A stretch of DNA of 64,000 nt from Pseudoscleropodium purum (taxonomy: Eukaryota; Streptophyta; Bryopsida; Hypnales; Brachytheciaceae), in assembly GCA_963969395.1 (NCBI GenBank), contig OZ017797.1:5580001-5644000 (forward strand), given 5' to 3'. Numbering within the stretch: position 1 is the stretch's first letter; each line of letters starts with the position of its first letter. The notes beneath the pieces were generated by a model that did not search any database, was not told the origin of the DNA, and saw nothing but the letters and a program-made list of their open reading frames with translations. Below, one piece after another: positions 1-11,340 of the stretch. The position numbers and the translations under genes are program-made.

Positions 1-5
1 ATGGT

Positions 6-287
6 ATGTACATTGATATTTTGATCAATTCAATTTTACCCACTCGTGCTTTATGCGACTCTAGATGCCAATGCTTCGCAACTGTGTCTGAGCAATTTGT
101 TAAGAAGAACGGATTAGATTCTTCACCAATCGAACCAAGACCCCTCGAACAAGTTACAACCATAAAGGAGCAACCTATGATTCAACGCATAGCAACATTT
201 AAAGTTGATATCAACGGTATAGAAGAAAGGATTGTTGCATATGTTATTCCCGAACAAATTGATAATGTCATCTTTGGAAAAGGTTAG
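6..287 (+). pseudogene. gypsy protease (retropepsin) remnant
   Basis: The frame holds an ALCDSRC segment followed by an SEQFV-like stretch, which matches the retropepsin active-site region of plant and fungal gypsy elements, usually A-L-x-D-S-G-A. The catalytic Asp is kept, but the following Gly is Arg. A later segment ending VIPEQIDNVIFGK fits the end of the protease domain, where family members read a D-x-I-L-G motif. The frame stops at 285-287 and the next pol piece is in another frame. The fragment belongs to the polyprotein and is not a separate gene. Confidence 0.7.
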
Positions 288-352
288 ATGGACGACATGA
301 CGCTAGCATTCGACTTACTAAAGATGAGGTTTGCATTTGGAAGCCTTTCAAG

Positions 353-1500
353 ATGATCGTCAAGACTCGACCCATTATATCAGAACCAATTCGGGAAATA
401 CAGGCAGCAACAATCCGGACTTTGCAAGCTAGCGATGAACCTGTACAAATTTTTACTGCTAGCTTGGTTGACATTCAGAAGGCGCTCCAACAGAAGGTGT
501 ACAAGGATCCTGCGCAACATGCTCCAGACTGGTTGATGCCAGTTATTGATGCCTTCGATCGGCAAGACGCAAAGTCGTTACCGCCACACAAGAAAGGGGT
601 CGATCACGAAATCAATCTTGTTGAAGGGAAGACCAACGACGACATCCCTGCAATGCCATTATACCAAATGTCCAAGGATCAACTATTGGTACTACGCAAG
701 ACTCTTACGGAGCTTGCTGGACAACATTTTGAAATATGGTCGAACCATCGTAATTTGGCTTATTTCCGAAAGAAGCAACATTTGGGAGAGCGGCAAATGC
801 GTTGGGCTTATGAGTTGAATGACTTTAGCTTTGAAATAGTGCATAAACCTGGAAGAGAGCAAGTTCAATCAGACGCACTTTCTCGTCGCGAACAAGACAC
901 TCCCAACGATATGAATGATGATCGGATCATGAACCGACATCATCAACTATTGGAAGGAGATGGTAACGCTTTGAAAGTGGTTGCAAAATCCGTATGGATA
1001 AAAGATGGCGATGCGGATTCGGAAAAGAAAATCGCAGCTACGGAGTCAATGATGACACCACGTCCCATATGTCCATTTGCAGACGCAGAGATGATTGCAT
1101 TGTGGGATGCTGGACTCAAAACGAATCATCGATATTGGAAGATGCGGAAGGCTGTTATGGATGGCAAACGCCGACTACCAAAAGAATGGGGCCTATCGAT
1201 CACAATTAGTGAATGCTCTGTAGATGGAGCCCATCAGCTACGTTGGCGTGGACGAATATGGATACCGGCATACGAACCACTTCGAACGCGATTGATTCAG
1301 TCTATTCATGACTCACCATTGGCTGAACATCCAAATCGTGAAGGAACACGAGACTTGCTCGCACGCGAATATACGTGGTCTGGAATGACTCAAGACGTTC
1401 GAAGATTTGTACGAAATTGTAATGTCTGTGGAAAATCTAAGATTTGGCATGAGCAAAAGCAAGGTTTATTAAAACCTATGCCAATTCCCGCACGGATATG
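353..1500 (+). pseudogene. gypsy RT start fused to RNase H end and integrase zinc finger
   Basis: The frame opens with a linker and an RT N-terminal motif (HEINLVEGK ... PLYQMSKDQL, about 605-690). It then passes directly at about 715-725 into the end of RNase H (HFEIWSNHRNLAYF ... RQMRWAYEL ... HKPGREQVQSDALSRR). The whole RT core, including the Y-x-D-D catalytic box, and most of RNase H are absent, so this is an internal deletion of roughly a kilobase (size inferred from the family). The frame continues into the integrase H-H-C-C zinc finger (histidines near 1304-1328, NCNVC near 1420-1432). At about 1500 one base is missing and the reading frame moves. Confidence 0.85.
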
Positions 1501-2163
1501 GACCAACTTTCCATCGACTTTATTACCGGCTTGGCACCAAGTAACACTTATACGAATATCTTAGTTGTGATGGACCGTTTGTCCAAATCCATCATTGCTG
1601 TGCCAATGAAGGAAATTCGTGCTATTGATGTGGCTCAAAAACTCTTAGATCAAGTTTTTCAACATCACGGACTATCGACCGCAATCGTTTCCGACCGCGG
1701 CAGTCAATTTGTGAGTATGATGTGGGGAGAAGTGTATCGATTGCTAAAGATCACACGGAAATTCTCGACAGCCTTTCATCCAGAGACGGACGGTGCAACG
1801 GAGCGTGCCAATCAAGAGCTTGAAACATACCTTCGCATCTTCACTGCGTTTGAATAAGACGATTGGGCTCTTCAGTTGCCAATAACAATGATGGCATTGA
1901 ATAATCGGGTAACGCAGTCCATAGGTATATCATCATTTTTTATGACTCACGGCTTTCATCAATCTCTCATGGATTTTACCATACTTGAGGAGCAAGGATC
2001 TTCCTTATCACTGGCGGAGAAGGGACGTAAGCTTGTTGAGCAATGGAGTCATAGTGCTGATATGGCGAAAACAGCAATGGCGATTGCGCAAGAAAATCAA
2101 GAACGTCAATCTAACGCACGACGTTCCATGGCCGAAGTCTTTCGTCCGGGTGACCGTGTCTAG
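1498..2163 (+). pseudogene. gypsy integrase catalytic core with stops
   Basis: The frame from 1498 carries the DDE integrase core. The first catalytic Asp is in SIDFITGL, the second in VSDRGSQF, and the Glu in TERANQELE, with 35 residues between the second Asp and the Glu (D-D-35-E). In an active element this enzyme inserts the cDNA into the genome. A TAA at 1855-1857 replaces the usual Gln before DDW, and a TAG at 2161-2163 replaces the usual Trp of DRVWLK. Both are consistent with single C-to-T or G-to-A changes. The C-terminal integrase part continues in frame between the two stops. Confidence 0.88.
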
Positions 2164-2625
2164 TTGAAATTGAAGAACATCAATACAACACGGCCGATCA
2201 AGAAGCTCGATTGGATTGCCCTTCCTTATCGCGTGCTTGAATGTGTTGGTACACATGCGGTTCGTTTGAATACTCCTCCCGGTATTCATCCTGTTTTCCA
2301 TGTGAGTTTGGTTAAGATGGCAGGAGCGGATCCTTTGCCTTCTCAATTGGCACATGATAATGAGCCTGGTATTGTTTTGCACAATCCACTAGATCCTTCA
2401 CATGCCACTACTAATAATGACGGCGAGTACACAGTTGAACGGGTATTGCGACATTGGCGCCAAGGACGTAGTTGGCAATTACTTGTGAAATGGCTTGACT
2501 GGCCTAAGCCCACTTGGGAACCATTACGTCATTTGCAAGATGCAGTGGCCTTGGATGATTATGAGCGCTCTTTGCGTGATGCAGGCTTAGTTGTTCCTTG
2601 GGCAGATCTTCTCCTCCCTTCTTAG
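2164..2625 (+). pseudogene. gypsy integrase C-terminus and chromodomain
   Basis: The frame reads from the stop at 2161 to a natural stop at 2623-2625. It begins with the GPY/F-like module (KKLDWIALPYRV ... HPVFHVSLVK) and ends with a chromodomain (EYTVERVLRHW ... LLVKWLDW ... TWEP, about 2424-2580). Chromodomains in this position target new insertions to chromatin with particular histone marks. The aromatic residues of the module (Tyr in EYTVE and the two Trp) are present, and the domain itself is undamaged. Confidence 0.87.
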
Positions 2626-2890
2626 TTACGGAGGAGGAGGAGGAGGAGGCATATGTCATGGGCTAAGCCCAATTAGAAGCTCGGATGTACACTCGCTAGT
2701 CTAAGATAATTTCAGTTTAAAGATAGAACTTAAAGTTTACTTTTAGTTAGTTAAAGTAAAAGCTAGACAGAGATTAGTATATAAGTAAACACTTATTCAT
2801 TGTAAACTTATTTTCTGGATTAATATTATATTTTACTCAGTAGTATATGTTTGTTTTGACATCTATACTCTTACACTTTGAACTATTACA
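2626..2890 (+). repeat. Polypurine tract and 3' LTR
   Basis: A GGA-repeat polypurine tract (about 2631-2649) follows the pol stop directly. The LTR probably begins at TGTCATGGGC (about 2655) and contains a TATA box (TATATAAG, about 2778-2786) that would start the element's transcript. The right edge is uncertain: CA-ending candidates lie near 2862 and 2890. The 5' LTR is outside the window, so the two LTRs cannot be aligned. Confidence 0.6.
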
Positions 2891-3076
2891 CTATATTTCA
2901 CTTTATAATTTAATCTTTTCTATCTTATACAAACCCAAAATGGTTACAATAAGGAATAAATCAAAAAAATGTACAATGAATTAGTCTAAAAATGCCTTCA
3001 AGTTGCTTTCAAGTTGGGACCTAGATGAGCATCCCTTGAGCTGATCAATCTTAAAATCCAATTCAAACTTCAATAA

Positions 3077-4006
3077 TTAACCCCTAAATGCCCAAATTGC
3101 ATTTTTTGACAACCTAGATTTTTGGGCAGCTTACTACGAGCGGAGTTTGGATTTTTTTTCCTGAAATTTTAACACATGTGCCCAAGTAGTAGCTTCAATG
3201 TCCAACAATTTTCATAACTTTTGACTACATGGTTAAAAAGTTTTCATTGCTCGACAGAAAGCTTAGGCAACAAAAGAAACTTCTTTTAAGAAAAATCCTT
3301 TTTTAAGAAATTAAACTTTAAAATTGGTTCTCTAGATTTATATGTACTAGGAAAGCTTTGAATCATTTCATTTTAATCAATGAGTCAAAAAATATGAGGA
3401 GTTTTAGTTTGTAGGAGTTTGTGGGTCGTTACTGAATATCTATTGTAAGACAAACTTTGAAGTCTTTCATTTAACTCAATTTTCTATATTTAAAAAATAA
3501 ATAAAAACATTGGGTGTAGATTGTTTATTAAAACATTACAATCATTGGGATTGGCATTTTTCAATTCCATAAATAAATTGTTAACAATTTAGTATTTTGA
3601 ATCATTTGCTACTCCTTTCTACTTTTTATTTTTTCTTATATGTTGCATGATTCCAAATTATCTAAAATTTTCAAGCATGTAGCCAAGTTGATTTGAAAAA
3701 TGAATTTAAAGAGTAACCACCATTTTGAACATTTTTCATATAAATGTGACCTTTTGAAGTGCAATTGCCCCAGTTATTCACAAGGCCACAAAAGTCTTTT
3801 TGTCAATTCAAATGCTAATATCTTGCAATCTACACCATAGAGATTTCTTGAAAAAATTTCCACATCTTTTCAAATTATTATAATACAAGATCCTATGGTT
3901 ACATGTGCCTAAAATTGTTTTATTTCTAAAATTTGATACTTGTACTACAAATGACAGTTTTGGAGTGGATTTGGTGAAAACATAGTCAAAATCATTTAGG
4001 GGTTAA
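3077..4006 (+). mobile_element. TTAA-flanked non-autonomous element, copy A (full length)
   Basis: The 930-bp element begins TTAACCCCTAAATG and ends CATTTAGGGGTTAA, so the two ends are inverted repeats starting CCCC and bordered by TTAA on both sides. It has no ORF of note. Recognisable internal words such as the stretch around 'attgggattggcatttttcaatt' recur in the copies near 13400, 38800 and 50800. A TTAA target duplication with CCC-starting ends is the signature of piggyBac-type transposons, so I infer a deletion derivative or MITE of that kind. Confidence 0.75.
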
Positions 4007-5230
4007 GAAAATAATAACAATGTTTATTTTAAAAATTGAAATTTTGTTCTTAGATTTCTGGAATTTGACATAATTGATCCCTAATAATAGTTGAGTTAAT
4101 TATTGTTTTTTGAAAAAGTCACTACATTACCAATTGATTTTTGTCTTTTTTTTTTAAGTGAAAAACATTTTCCTCAAATTTCATATTAAATTAGATACAA
4201 AAACAAAGGATTATAAATGTAATCAACAAAATCAAGATGTAGGTATTTGCAAACTAAGGTACGTAAGTTTTTTTTGTCACAATGTACTATTATAATGTAG
4301 TGTCTTTGAAAATATCCACAATATATGCACATTGAACTTGAGGTGGAGGACAATTTTTCAAGGAGAAAGGCCACCAAGGCACCAAGGCTACTTGACCATT
4401 GTAAAAAATAAATTTAAAAGTTTTCCAAGTGTTCAAAATTGGAAATTTTTCACCCAAAGAATGCTTTGTCATGGTATGTTGTGCACACTAAATTTAAAGA
4501 TCCTATTGAAAACTTCTATGATCATTTTTAATTTTTTAATATAAGCTTTTGCAATTAAAGTAATTATACTTTTAAAATTCATACTATTTTAGGATTTTTT
4601 TGAATTTTTATATTCAATTGTGAAGGTCAAAATTTTAGATTCAATTTTAAAGGTTTAAAAAATTCAAATGTTTATTTTGTAAAATTCGTGAGGGTGAATT
4701 TGTCTTGAAATTTTTTATTGAAGGATATGAATTATCTATGGAAAAACTTGGATAAATATGCTAGTGCAATTTTAGTGTAAATAACCCAATTTCAAAGCAA
4801 AACCAATACAAATCAAATAGGCTATGTACCATGAGTGAATGATGAGACTCTGTATATTGTAGTGTGTATTTACCCATGTAGAAGATATTGTACATTGTTC
4901 AATGTCATTTTATTATTTGAAAGTATCCTATTCAAGGAGGATTTTATAAGTTCTAACCATTGATTTTCATCTATGATTGTATAAATGATTTTTTTTTTAT
5001 TATTGTATCCCACATAGCTTAGTTTTTGAAAAGTGAACTTTAATAATGTTAGGAAAATTTTGTACTATAATACAAGTAAACTTTATCCTCCAAGTTTGTA
5101 TCTTGGATTCAAGTTGTATTCTAAATTTTATAGTAAAATAAAATAGATTAATATGTTTTTTTCTAATGAAGATTCCAAATAACGCCAATATTTTTTTTAT
5201 TTCTTTTTGCACAACATCAATTTTTTTTAA
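4007..5230. other. AT-rich intergenic DNA
   Basis: The stretch has very low GC and many A and T runs. No ORF resembles a protein and no structured repeat was recognised. The short ORFs are what such composition gives by chance. Confidence 0.6.
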
Positions 5231-5299
5231 TCCATACCTCAAGTTAGGTTGTTTATTTTTTTTATTTGTTTGTTTTATTTTATCCATTTTGTTGGCACT

Positions 5300-5570
5300 A
5301 GATGAAAACTATGTTGGAACCCACAAAATCACATTAGAAACTATGTTTGAACCTACAAAACCACATCAAATTGATTTTGTTGAGTTCCACATTCCCAACG
5401 CAGAATTCTGCATTGGATTGCATTTTTGCATTAGAATTCTATAGATTTCTACACTAGACTGCTTTTGCATTAGAATCCTACGTTAGAAATGCGGAACTCA
5501 ACAAAATCAATTTGATGTGGTTTTGTAGATTTCAACACAATTTTATTCTAGTGTGAGATCTTTGGAATTA
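5300..5570. repeat. Hairpin MITE-like inverted repeat
   Basis: The 36-base segment at 5353-5388 has a perfect reverse complement at 5493-5528. The match continues inward with a few mismatches for about 20 more bases and outward imperfectly to about 5300 and 5570. The DNA can fold into one long hairpin with a loop of roughly 60 bases. It is non-coding and most likely a foldback MITE. Confidence 0.75.
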
Positions 5571-5600
5571 TATGTTTCAAGTTTGAATTCTTAATATTGT

Positions 5601-5935
5601 CGGAAAGCCCTCAATGAGGAGCAGTGCATGAGCTTTGTTTTGTGATGTTCCGACCTTTGGTGTGAAAGTTATTGAATTTCAAAGTTTTTATGAACTAAAA
5701 AATTAAATATTTCTTTATTTCTTTATTTAAATAAATTAGAGAAGGCTTAGCCATCACTTTTGACATGCCAATGATTGTGGCAATGGCACAAGGCACATTT
5801 AGTCAAAATGAAAGTAAAAGTAATTTTTTAATTCATAAAAACTTTGAAATTCAATAACTTTCACACCAAAGGTTGGAATGCCAAAAAACAAAGTCTAACA
5901 TGCATCCTTCCTCGCAAAGAGGTTTATACCAATAC
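5601..5935. repeat. Foldback repeat, family B
   Basis: An arm of about 74 bases (5632-5705) containing CCTTTGGTGTGAAAGTTATT is repeated in inverted orientation at 5821-5893. The arms continue outward imperfectly through a GTGCATG / CATGCATCC pair. The same sequence recurs as single arms at about 6535-7440 and 61185-61470, which shows a dispersed family. Confidence 0.7.
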
Positions 5936-6429
5936 AAAGAAGCAATTGGAGCACAGATGGTCTAGGAGATCTCAACGTAACAAATTGACAAAGCAAACAC
6001 TCTATAAATTGTGGTAGTGGTACATAACATACTAGAGTATTTTGAAATGAGAAAATTTTATTTTCTTAAACATAATGAATATAATCAATGTTTAGAGGTT
6101 TGAAAATATTTTATCATAAGAAGACCAAGTATAGAAAAATAATCAAATTAACAAAATTAAGAAAGTGTAAGATACAAAATAAGATAATAAAATAAAAAGA
6201 ATACAAGAATTTTCCATTTTTTCAGAACTCAATTGAAACAATTTTATAATTCCAAAAAGTCTCTAAAAAATGAATTTCTTTAGAATCTATTTTTATTACA
6301 ATGCTTAATGTAGAGAATTCTTCTTATAAATGTCTCTTAAAACATTGGCATAAGCCTTATACAACATAAATTCAAAATAGTAGCTCAAAACTTATAAATT
6401 TGGATATTTAAAAGAGCATTCCTTAAAAA

Positions 6430-7440
6430 AACTTCACAAATGTGATGTATTTGTGGAATTATTGTTTATTTTTTTATTACAAGAATATATATTTAAGTCA
6501 TTTACCATTACTTTCATCATAACAATATAAAAAAATCTATACCTTAAATTAGGATTTTTGTTTTGTTTGTTTTGTTTGATACATTGAGATTTAAGAAAGT
6601 GTAAGTGATTTGTTGTAATGTGGCTCAACGGCATTTTGGGTACCATTGCAAAGCCCTTTGCATAAAGGAGTGGCATTCAGACGTATAGTGCAAAATTTAT
6701 TGAATTTCAGATTTTTTATGAATTAGAAAGTTGAATTAAATTATCTTTTATCTTAGAAAAATCATAACTTTCATATTGCATGTCAAATGGCATGAAATAG
6801 AATCCTTGCACTCTTTTATGCATAAAGCTTTCTATTCATATCAAGAATGAAACCTCTCACACTACAATAAAGCCTTTACACTCCTTCATGCATAATAAAT
6901 ATTGAATATCAAAGTTTTTATAAATTAAAAGATTAAAAACCAAATTATTTTGATTTTGATTGTGGCAACAACACAAGGCACATTGGTTTATATCTTAAAT
7001 TAGATTGTTTGTTTTGTTTTAGTTATTTGTTTATTTGATATGTTGAGATCTAAAAAATTGCAAGTCCCCTAACCACATTCTTGATACCACTTGAAAGCTC
7101 TCTGCAAGGAGGGGTGCACAAACTTTGTTTCATAGCTTTTGGACTTATTGTATGGAAGTCATGGGCTTTTGAATTATTTTTACATTAAAATTTTTTATTA
7201 AATTATCTTTTATTTTGGAAAAAACCAACCTTCACATCCCAGGTCTAAATGCCACAAAACAAAGCCCTTGTACTCTTTTGTGCATAAAGCTTTCTATTCA
7301 TATAAAAATGCAACCTCTTATATTACAACAAAGCCCTTATATTCCTTCATGCATAAAAGATATTGAACTTTAAAGTTTTTACAATTAAAAAATTTGAAAG
7401 TTGTTTTTTATTTTATTTTGATTGTAAAAATGGCATAAGG
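6430..7440. repeat. Cluster of family B repeat copies
   Basis: Several diverged copies of family B lie end to end. Recurring words are 'ccttaaattaggattttt', 'gagatttaagaaagtg', 'aaagccctttgcataaaggag' and 'atgaattaga'. A matching inverted copy with 'acttaaggtat' lies at 61185-61470. No coding content is seen. Confidence 0.55.
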
Positions 7441-8012
7441 CACACTAGCACACTAATTATACATGAAGTTGGGTTGACATTTAAATATTTTTGGCATTTA
7501 TTATATATTTATTGTAAAGACAAACTTTTCTTGGACATCATACATGCGACTTTTCTTCCACATGAACATATATTTATCGAGGATGATATTTCTTTTATAA
7601 AAATTCATTTTCATGTAGAAACAAGGCAAATTGTGTAATTCATGTAAGGAAAATATGAATCCATATATATCTTTTTATTTTGTGATGTTTGTATTTCAAA
7701 TAAAACCAAAATTCATTGTACATAGTTGAAATTTCCATGCATTTTAAAATTCCACATGCTTACGTTAGATATTATTTCAAATAAAAACTTGATGCATTAT
7801 TACTCTAATCATTACTTGGTTACAGGATTTCAAATTGAAAAAACAATAACTTAGCAACTAAGTTATGCCTTATGATTGTAAGAATGCTTTTGAAAAATAT
7901 AATACATTGATGAAAGATTGAACATGTTTTTATATATTTGCATTGAAGTTTATATTCTAATGCTACAACCCTACCCAAAGATGAAAATTTGGCACATCTG
8001 TAAGCCAAATTA
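7441..8012. other. AT-rich 3' flank of the kinase relic
   Basis: No gene or recognised repeat is seen. Apparent ORFs here have the composition of random AT-rich DNA. Confidence 0.5.
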
Positions 8013-8369
8013 TTAAGCCAATCTACCCAATTGAATCTCGGAAGCATTGCTCAATAAACTACATTCATCTACCTTAATCTTTTCTCTCTTCCAAAATGAA
8101 GATGTTGTGTTGGATGTTTCACTGAGATTTGAGGTATCATCTACAATTGTTTCTCCATACTCAAAGTCTTTACCTAAATCAATAATTGGCATATTACCCA
8201 TTAATATAGATACAACATCATACATTTTTGAACTCTTTGTAGCTTTATAATGTACACAAGCAAGTGCAATATAAATAACTCACATTATTGCTTCAAAATC
8301 TGTAGAAGAATACTCCATTTTAGGATCAATAAGTGTCTTTGATGATTGTGTTTCAAATTGTCTCCAAGC
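8013..8369 (-). pseudogene. LRR-RLK: last kinase exon and C-tail
   Basis: The exon opens after a TTTTGTAG acceptor with AWRQFETQ, passes DFEAIM, a TGA at 8280-8282 where family members have Arg, then VIYIALACVHYKATKSSKMY and DVVSILMGN, the end of the kinase fold (family R-P-T-M-x-x-V-V-S-x-L). A Ser/Thr-rich tail follows and ends at TAA 8013-8015. Confidence 0.8.
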
Positions 8370-8851
8370 CTACAAAACTCCAACCAAATAAACTTATAAT
8401 CCACTAGGACATGATCAAATAATAAATCTAAGTTTTTATAATATTTTAGTACATAATTCTAGCCTTTAACAATTATTGGTTTAAACAACAATGGCAACAC
8501 ATGTTTATCTAAGAATAGGTAGCATGTATGCAAATTCAATTGTTAAATGAAAATATGGAAAAGATCTTTAATATTGAATTCAAAATCCATCTAAACATAT
8601 CTAGCAAATAGACATAGTAAACCTAGCATTATGCATATTTAAGACATATTTTTGTGATGACAGTTATATGAGTAACATGTGGCATTCATTTGTTAAATGT
8701 CCAATGGATCAAAAAATCAAAGTTTCTATTAATATAAATCAAACTCATCTAAGTTAGTGTCACAATAGAAACTTTGTAAAAGTTGAAATCAAAGAAGAGG
8801 AATGACCTTCAAAATTATGTGTGATTTAAAACTAAGATAATGATTACATAC

Positions 8852-10853
8852 CCATTCTCGTAGATAATTTTCTTCACCTGATTTTTGAGGATCAATACTT
8901 TTTCTCCCACTTATAATTTCAAGCACAACAATTCCAAAACTATATACATCAAGCGCTATCGATATGTGGCCATGAAGTGCATATTCAGGGGAATACTATC
9001 CCTTTCAAGAAAAAAAAGAAAAAAACATAGTTATTATGCAAAACTTATCTCGATGCATGTATATAATCTATAGGTCAAAGATTCCATAACATAATAAATT
9101 TTCATTTAACATACATGTGAAATTCATCTCTTAAATGTAACATATGATTAACATGTGACTAGCATGTGATATGCATCTCTAAAATGTCCAATGAATCAAA
9201 AAATCCAAGTTTCTATTAATAGATTATATATTTTTCCTTACAAAAGCAAAGTCTTTTGATCAAAATAATTTCAAAAAATATAAAATATTATAAAATAATA
9301 CAAATAATCATGAACCATCATGGTTTTAGAGTAGTGTCAAAACATACCTTGTCCTTGCAAGTTGGATCAAAGTCAAGTGAGATGCTTTGTCATCAAGAGT
9401 TGGAAAAAGGTAAGCTAAACCAAAACGTGCAATTTTCAGGTAGTAATTCTTATCTAGAAGAATGTTGTATGCTTTAATATCCCGATGAATGACTAGTGAT
9501 TGTAAGTCCTCGTGAAGATAAACAAGTCCTCATGCAATTCCAACAATAATGTTGAATCGTATTGCCCAATCCAAATCCAAATACTCTAAATTTTCTGTCA
9601 TGTTGCTTGTAGAAAAAAAGATTAAAAAATTGACATTGTCACTAGAAGTATTCATATAGACTTCTAATAGTGTCATTTATCTTATAGATTATCAAAATAT
9701 CACAATAACAATTTCTTCACATGATTATTTTTTATTTCACACTAGGGAAACTATCTCAAGTTTCAATTATCTTTCTTTAATTATTTTAATTTTAATTACT
9801 TTATATTATAGTTATTATAGTAGTAAATAAGCCATACCTTGTTTCCACAATGCTTCAGTAAGATTTTTGTTTTCCACATACTCAAATACCAACATCCGTT
9901 GATCACCATCTCCAAGACAACAACCTTTTAGTTTTACCAAATTTCAGTGTTTTAATCCAGAGATGACCACAACCTCATTCAAAAATTCAGAAAGTATTTA
10001 GCTTGATGACATTTTCAATTTCTTTACTGCTATTATAGTATTATCGGAAAGTTCTCCCTGAAATGAACAATATCAAAATATACATTAGGCCTCTAAATCT
10101 CATTAGATAATTAGAAGAGGACAATTTTCTAATATAGAGTCTATTACTGACCATAAAAGTTAACATATGCACTCTTTCCAACACATTAGCTACCAAAATC
10201 TTTATGGTAGATAAATTAACTATCAATTGGACTTTTACATGTTATTCAAATAATTTTCATTTCAAGAAGTAGAGTAATATGACTATAGATGTTAGCTTGG
10301 TTTTCTTAAATTCCATTGAGATATTCAATCAATGAAGCCCATTGGCTGTGAAACATTTTAAGTTTTAAATATATGTTGGAATTTCAGTACAAAATGATCT
10401 TTAAATTTTAATCAAAGTAAAATTCTTGAAATATAGTTGTAGTATTAAAATTTAATTCACAAATAAAAAATTGTCAAAATAAATAACTTGTTTTTTTGCT
10501 ATATAGTACAAAATTTATAATTTTAAGAACTAAAAATTAAGTTTCTTTGTTAGTAATATCTTTTTATTTCGTGGTTGTTTTCATTCATTATTTAGAATCC
10601 CAAATAATTCAAAAGTTCAATCAATTTTTGATTTTAAACAAAAAATATCAACTATCCTTGTTGTTGACATTAGAACAAGCTGTGAAGAGAGATAAAGGAA
10701 AGATAAAATACATGTTAACATATATGTATCATACCTTATATACAACGCCAAACCCTCTTTCACCAAGCTTATTTTTCTTATCAAAGTTTTTTGTAGCCAA
10801 TTTTATTTCTTTATAAGAGTATAAATTGGACTTCACATCCTTCTTTTCAAATT
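8852..10853 (-). pseudogene. LRR-RLK: kinase exons 1-4 (10735-10853, 9838-10059, 9348-9594, 8852-about 9001)
   Basis: The exons give the juxtamembrane and Gly loop (YSYKEIKLATKNFDKKNKLG, ERGFGVVYK), the invariant Lys and C helix (IIAVKKLK ... SEFLNEVVVISGLKH), the catalytic loop ([14 protein letters not shown], so an RD kinase), ARFGLA in place of DFGLA, and [20 protein letters not shown]. Stops lie at 9998 (TAA, usual Gln), 9944 (TGA in KH-x-NLVKLKGCC, usual Arg), 9530 (TGA in GIA-x-GLVYLH, usual Arg) and probably 8996 (TAG in G-x-YSPEY). The loss of the DFG Asp alone would remove Mg-ATP coordination. Confidence 0.85.
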
Positions 10854-11214
10854 CTGTTTTCATCAATATGGATGTATTAAATTGACATTCATATAATATA
10901 TAAATAGAGAGAAAAAAAAATCCTGTATTAAAAATATTAAAAATATAATTTTAATGTTAAAAAAAACTCACACTATAATCTTTCAATTACAAATCCAAGA
11001 ATTTTGTGGCATTAATTGAATATAATTTGAAACAAATACTTCAATCAATATTTTTGGTTGTTCTGGAAATGTTTGTATTGTTTTTAAGTATCCATATGCT
11101 ATATACTTTATATGTTGAGCAAGTTTTTTAGGCAAATATATTGCTCCAATGAAACATTTATATAAAAAAAATTCAAAGCATTTACAAAATAATTAAGGGA
11201 ATGAAAATGTGATC

Positions 11215-11340
11215 TTACCTCCCAAAATAAAATGAAGAGATTTGATCCTACCCATCAATTTCTATACATATAAGGCCGTCAACGATAGAACAAAACCAAC
11301 TGTTGTTGATGTTGATGTAGCTATAATGATCTTGTTTTTT
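11215..11340 (-). pseudogene. LRR-RLK: transmembrane exon
   Basis: A frame reads KIIIATSTSTTVGFVLSLTA then LYV, a stop, and KLMGRIKSL. That is a hydrophobic segment followed by basic residues, as expected of the single membrane pass and its cytosolic stop-transfer. The TAG at 11262-11264 sits where relatives usually have Trp or Tyr; TGG to TAG would be one G-to-A change. Confidence 0.62.

Larger units (their letters stand above)
1..2890 (+). mobile_element. Ty3/gypsy chromovirus, 3' part, decayed
   Basis: This is an LTR retrotransposon whose 5' LTR, gag and early pol lie before the window. Domains seen in order are a protease remnant, the beginning of reverse transcriptase, the end of RNase H, integrase and a C-terminal chromodomain, then a purine tract and the start of a 3' LTR. 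The order protease-RT-RNase H-integrase defines Ty3/gypsy, and a chromodomain after integrase defines chromoviruses. The integrase core style resembles the fungal-like Tcn1 lineage reported in bryophytes and lycophytes; that placement is inference. The copy is dead: a stop separates protease from RT, the RT core is deleted, there is a frameshift near 1500, and stops lie at 1855 and 2161. The right LTR boundary is not fixed because no second LTR is in view. Confidence 0.92.
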
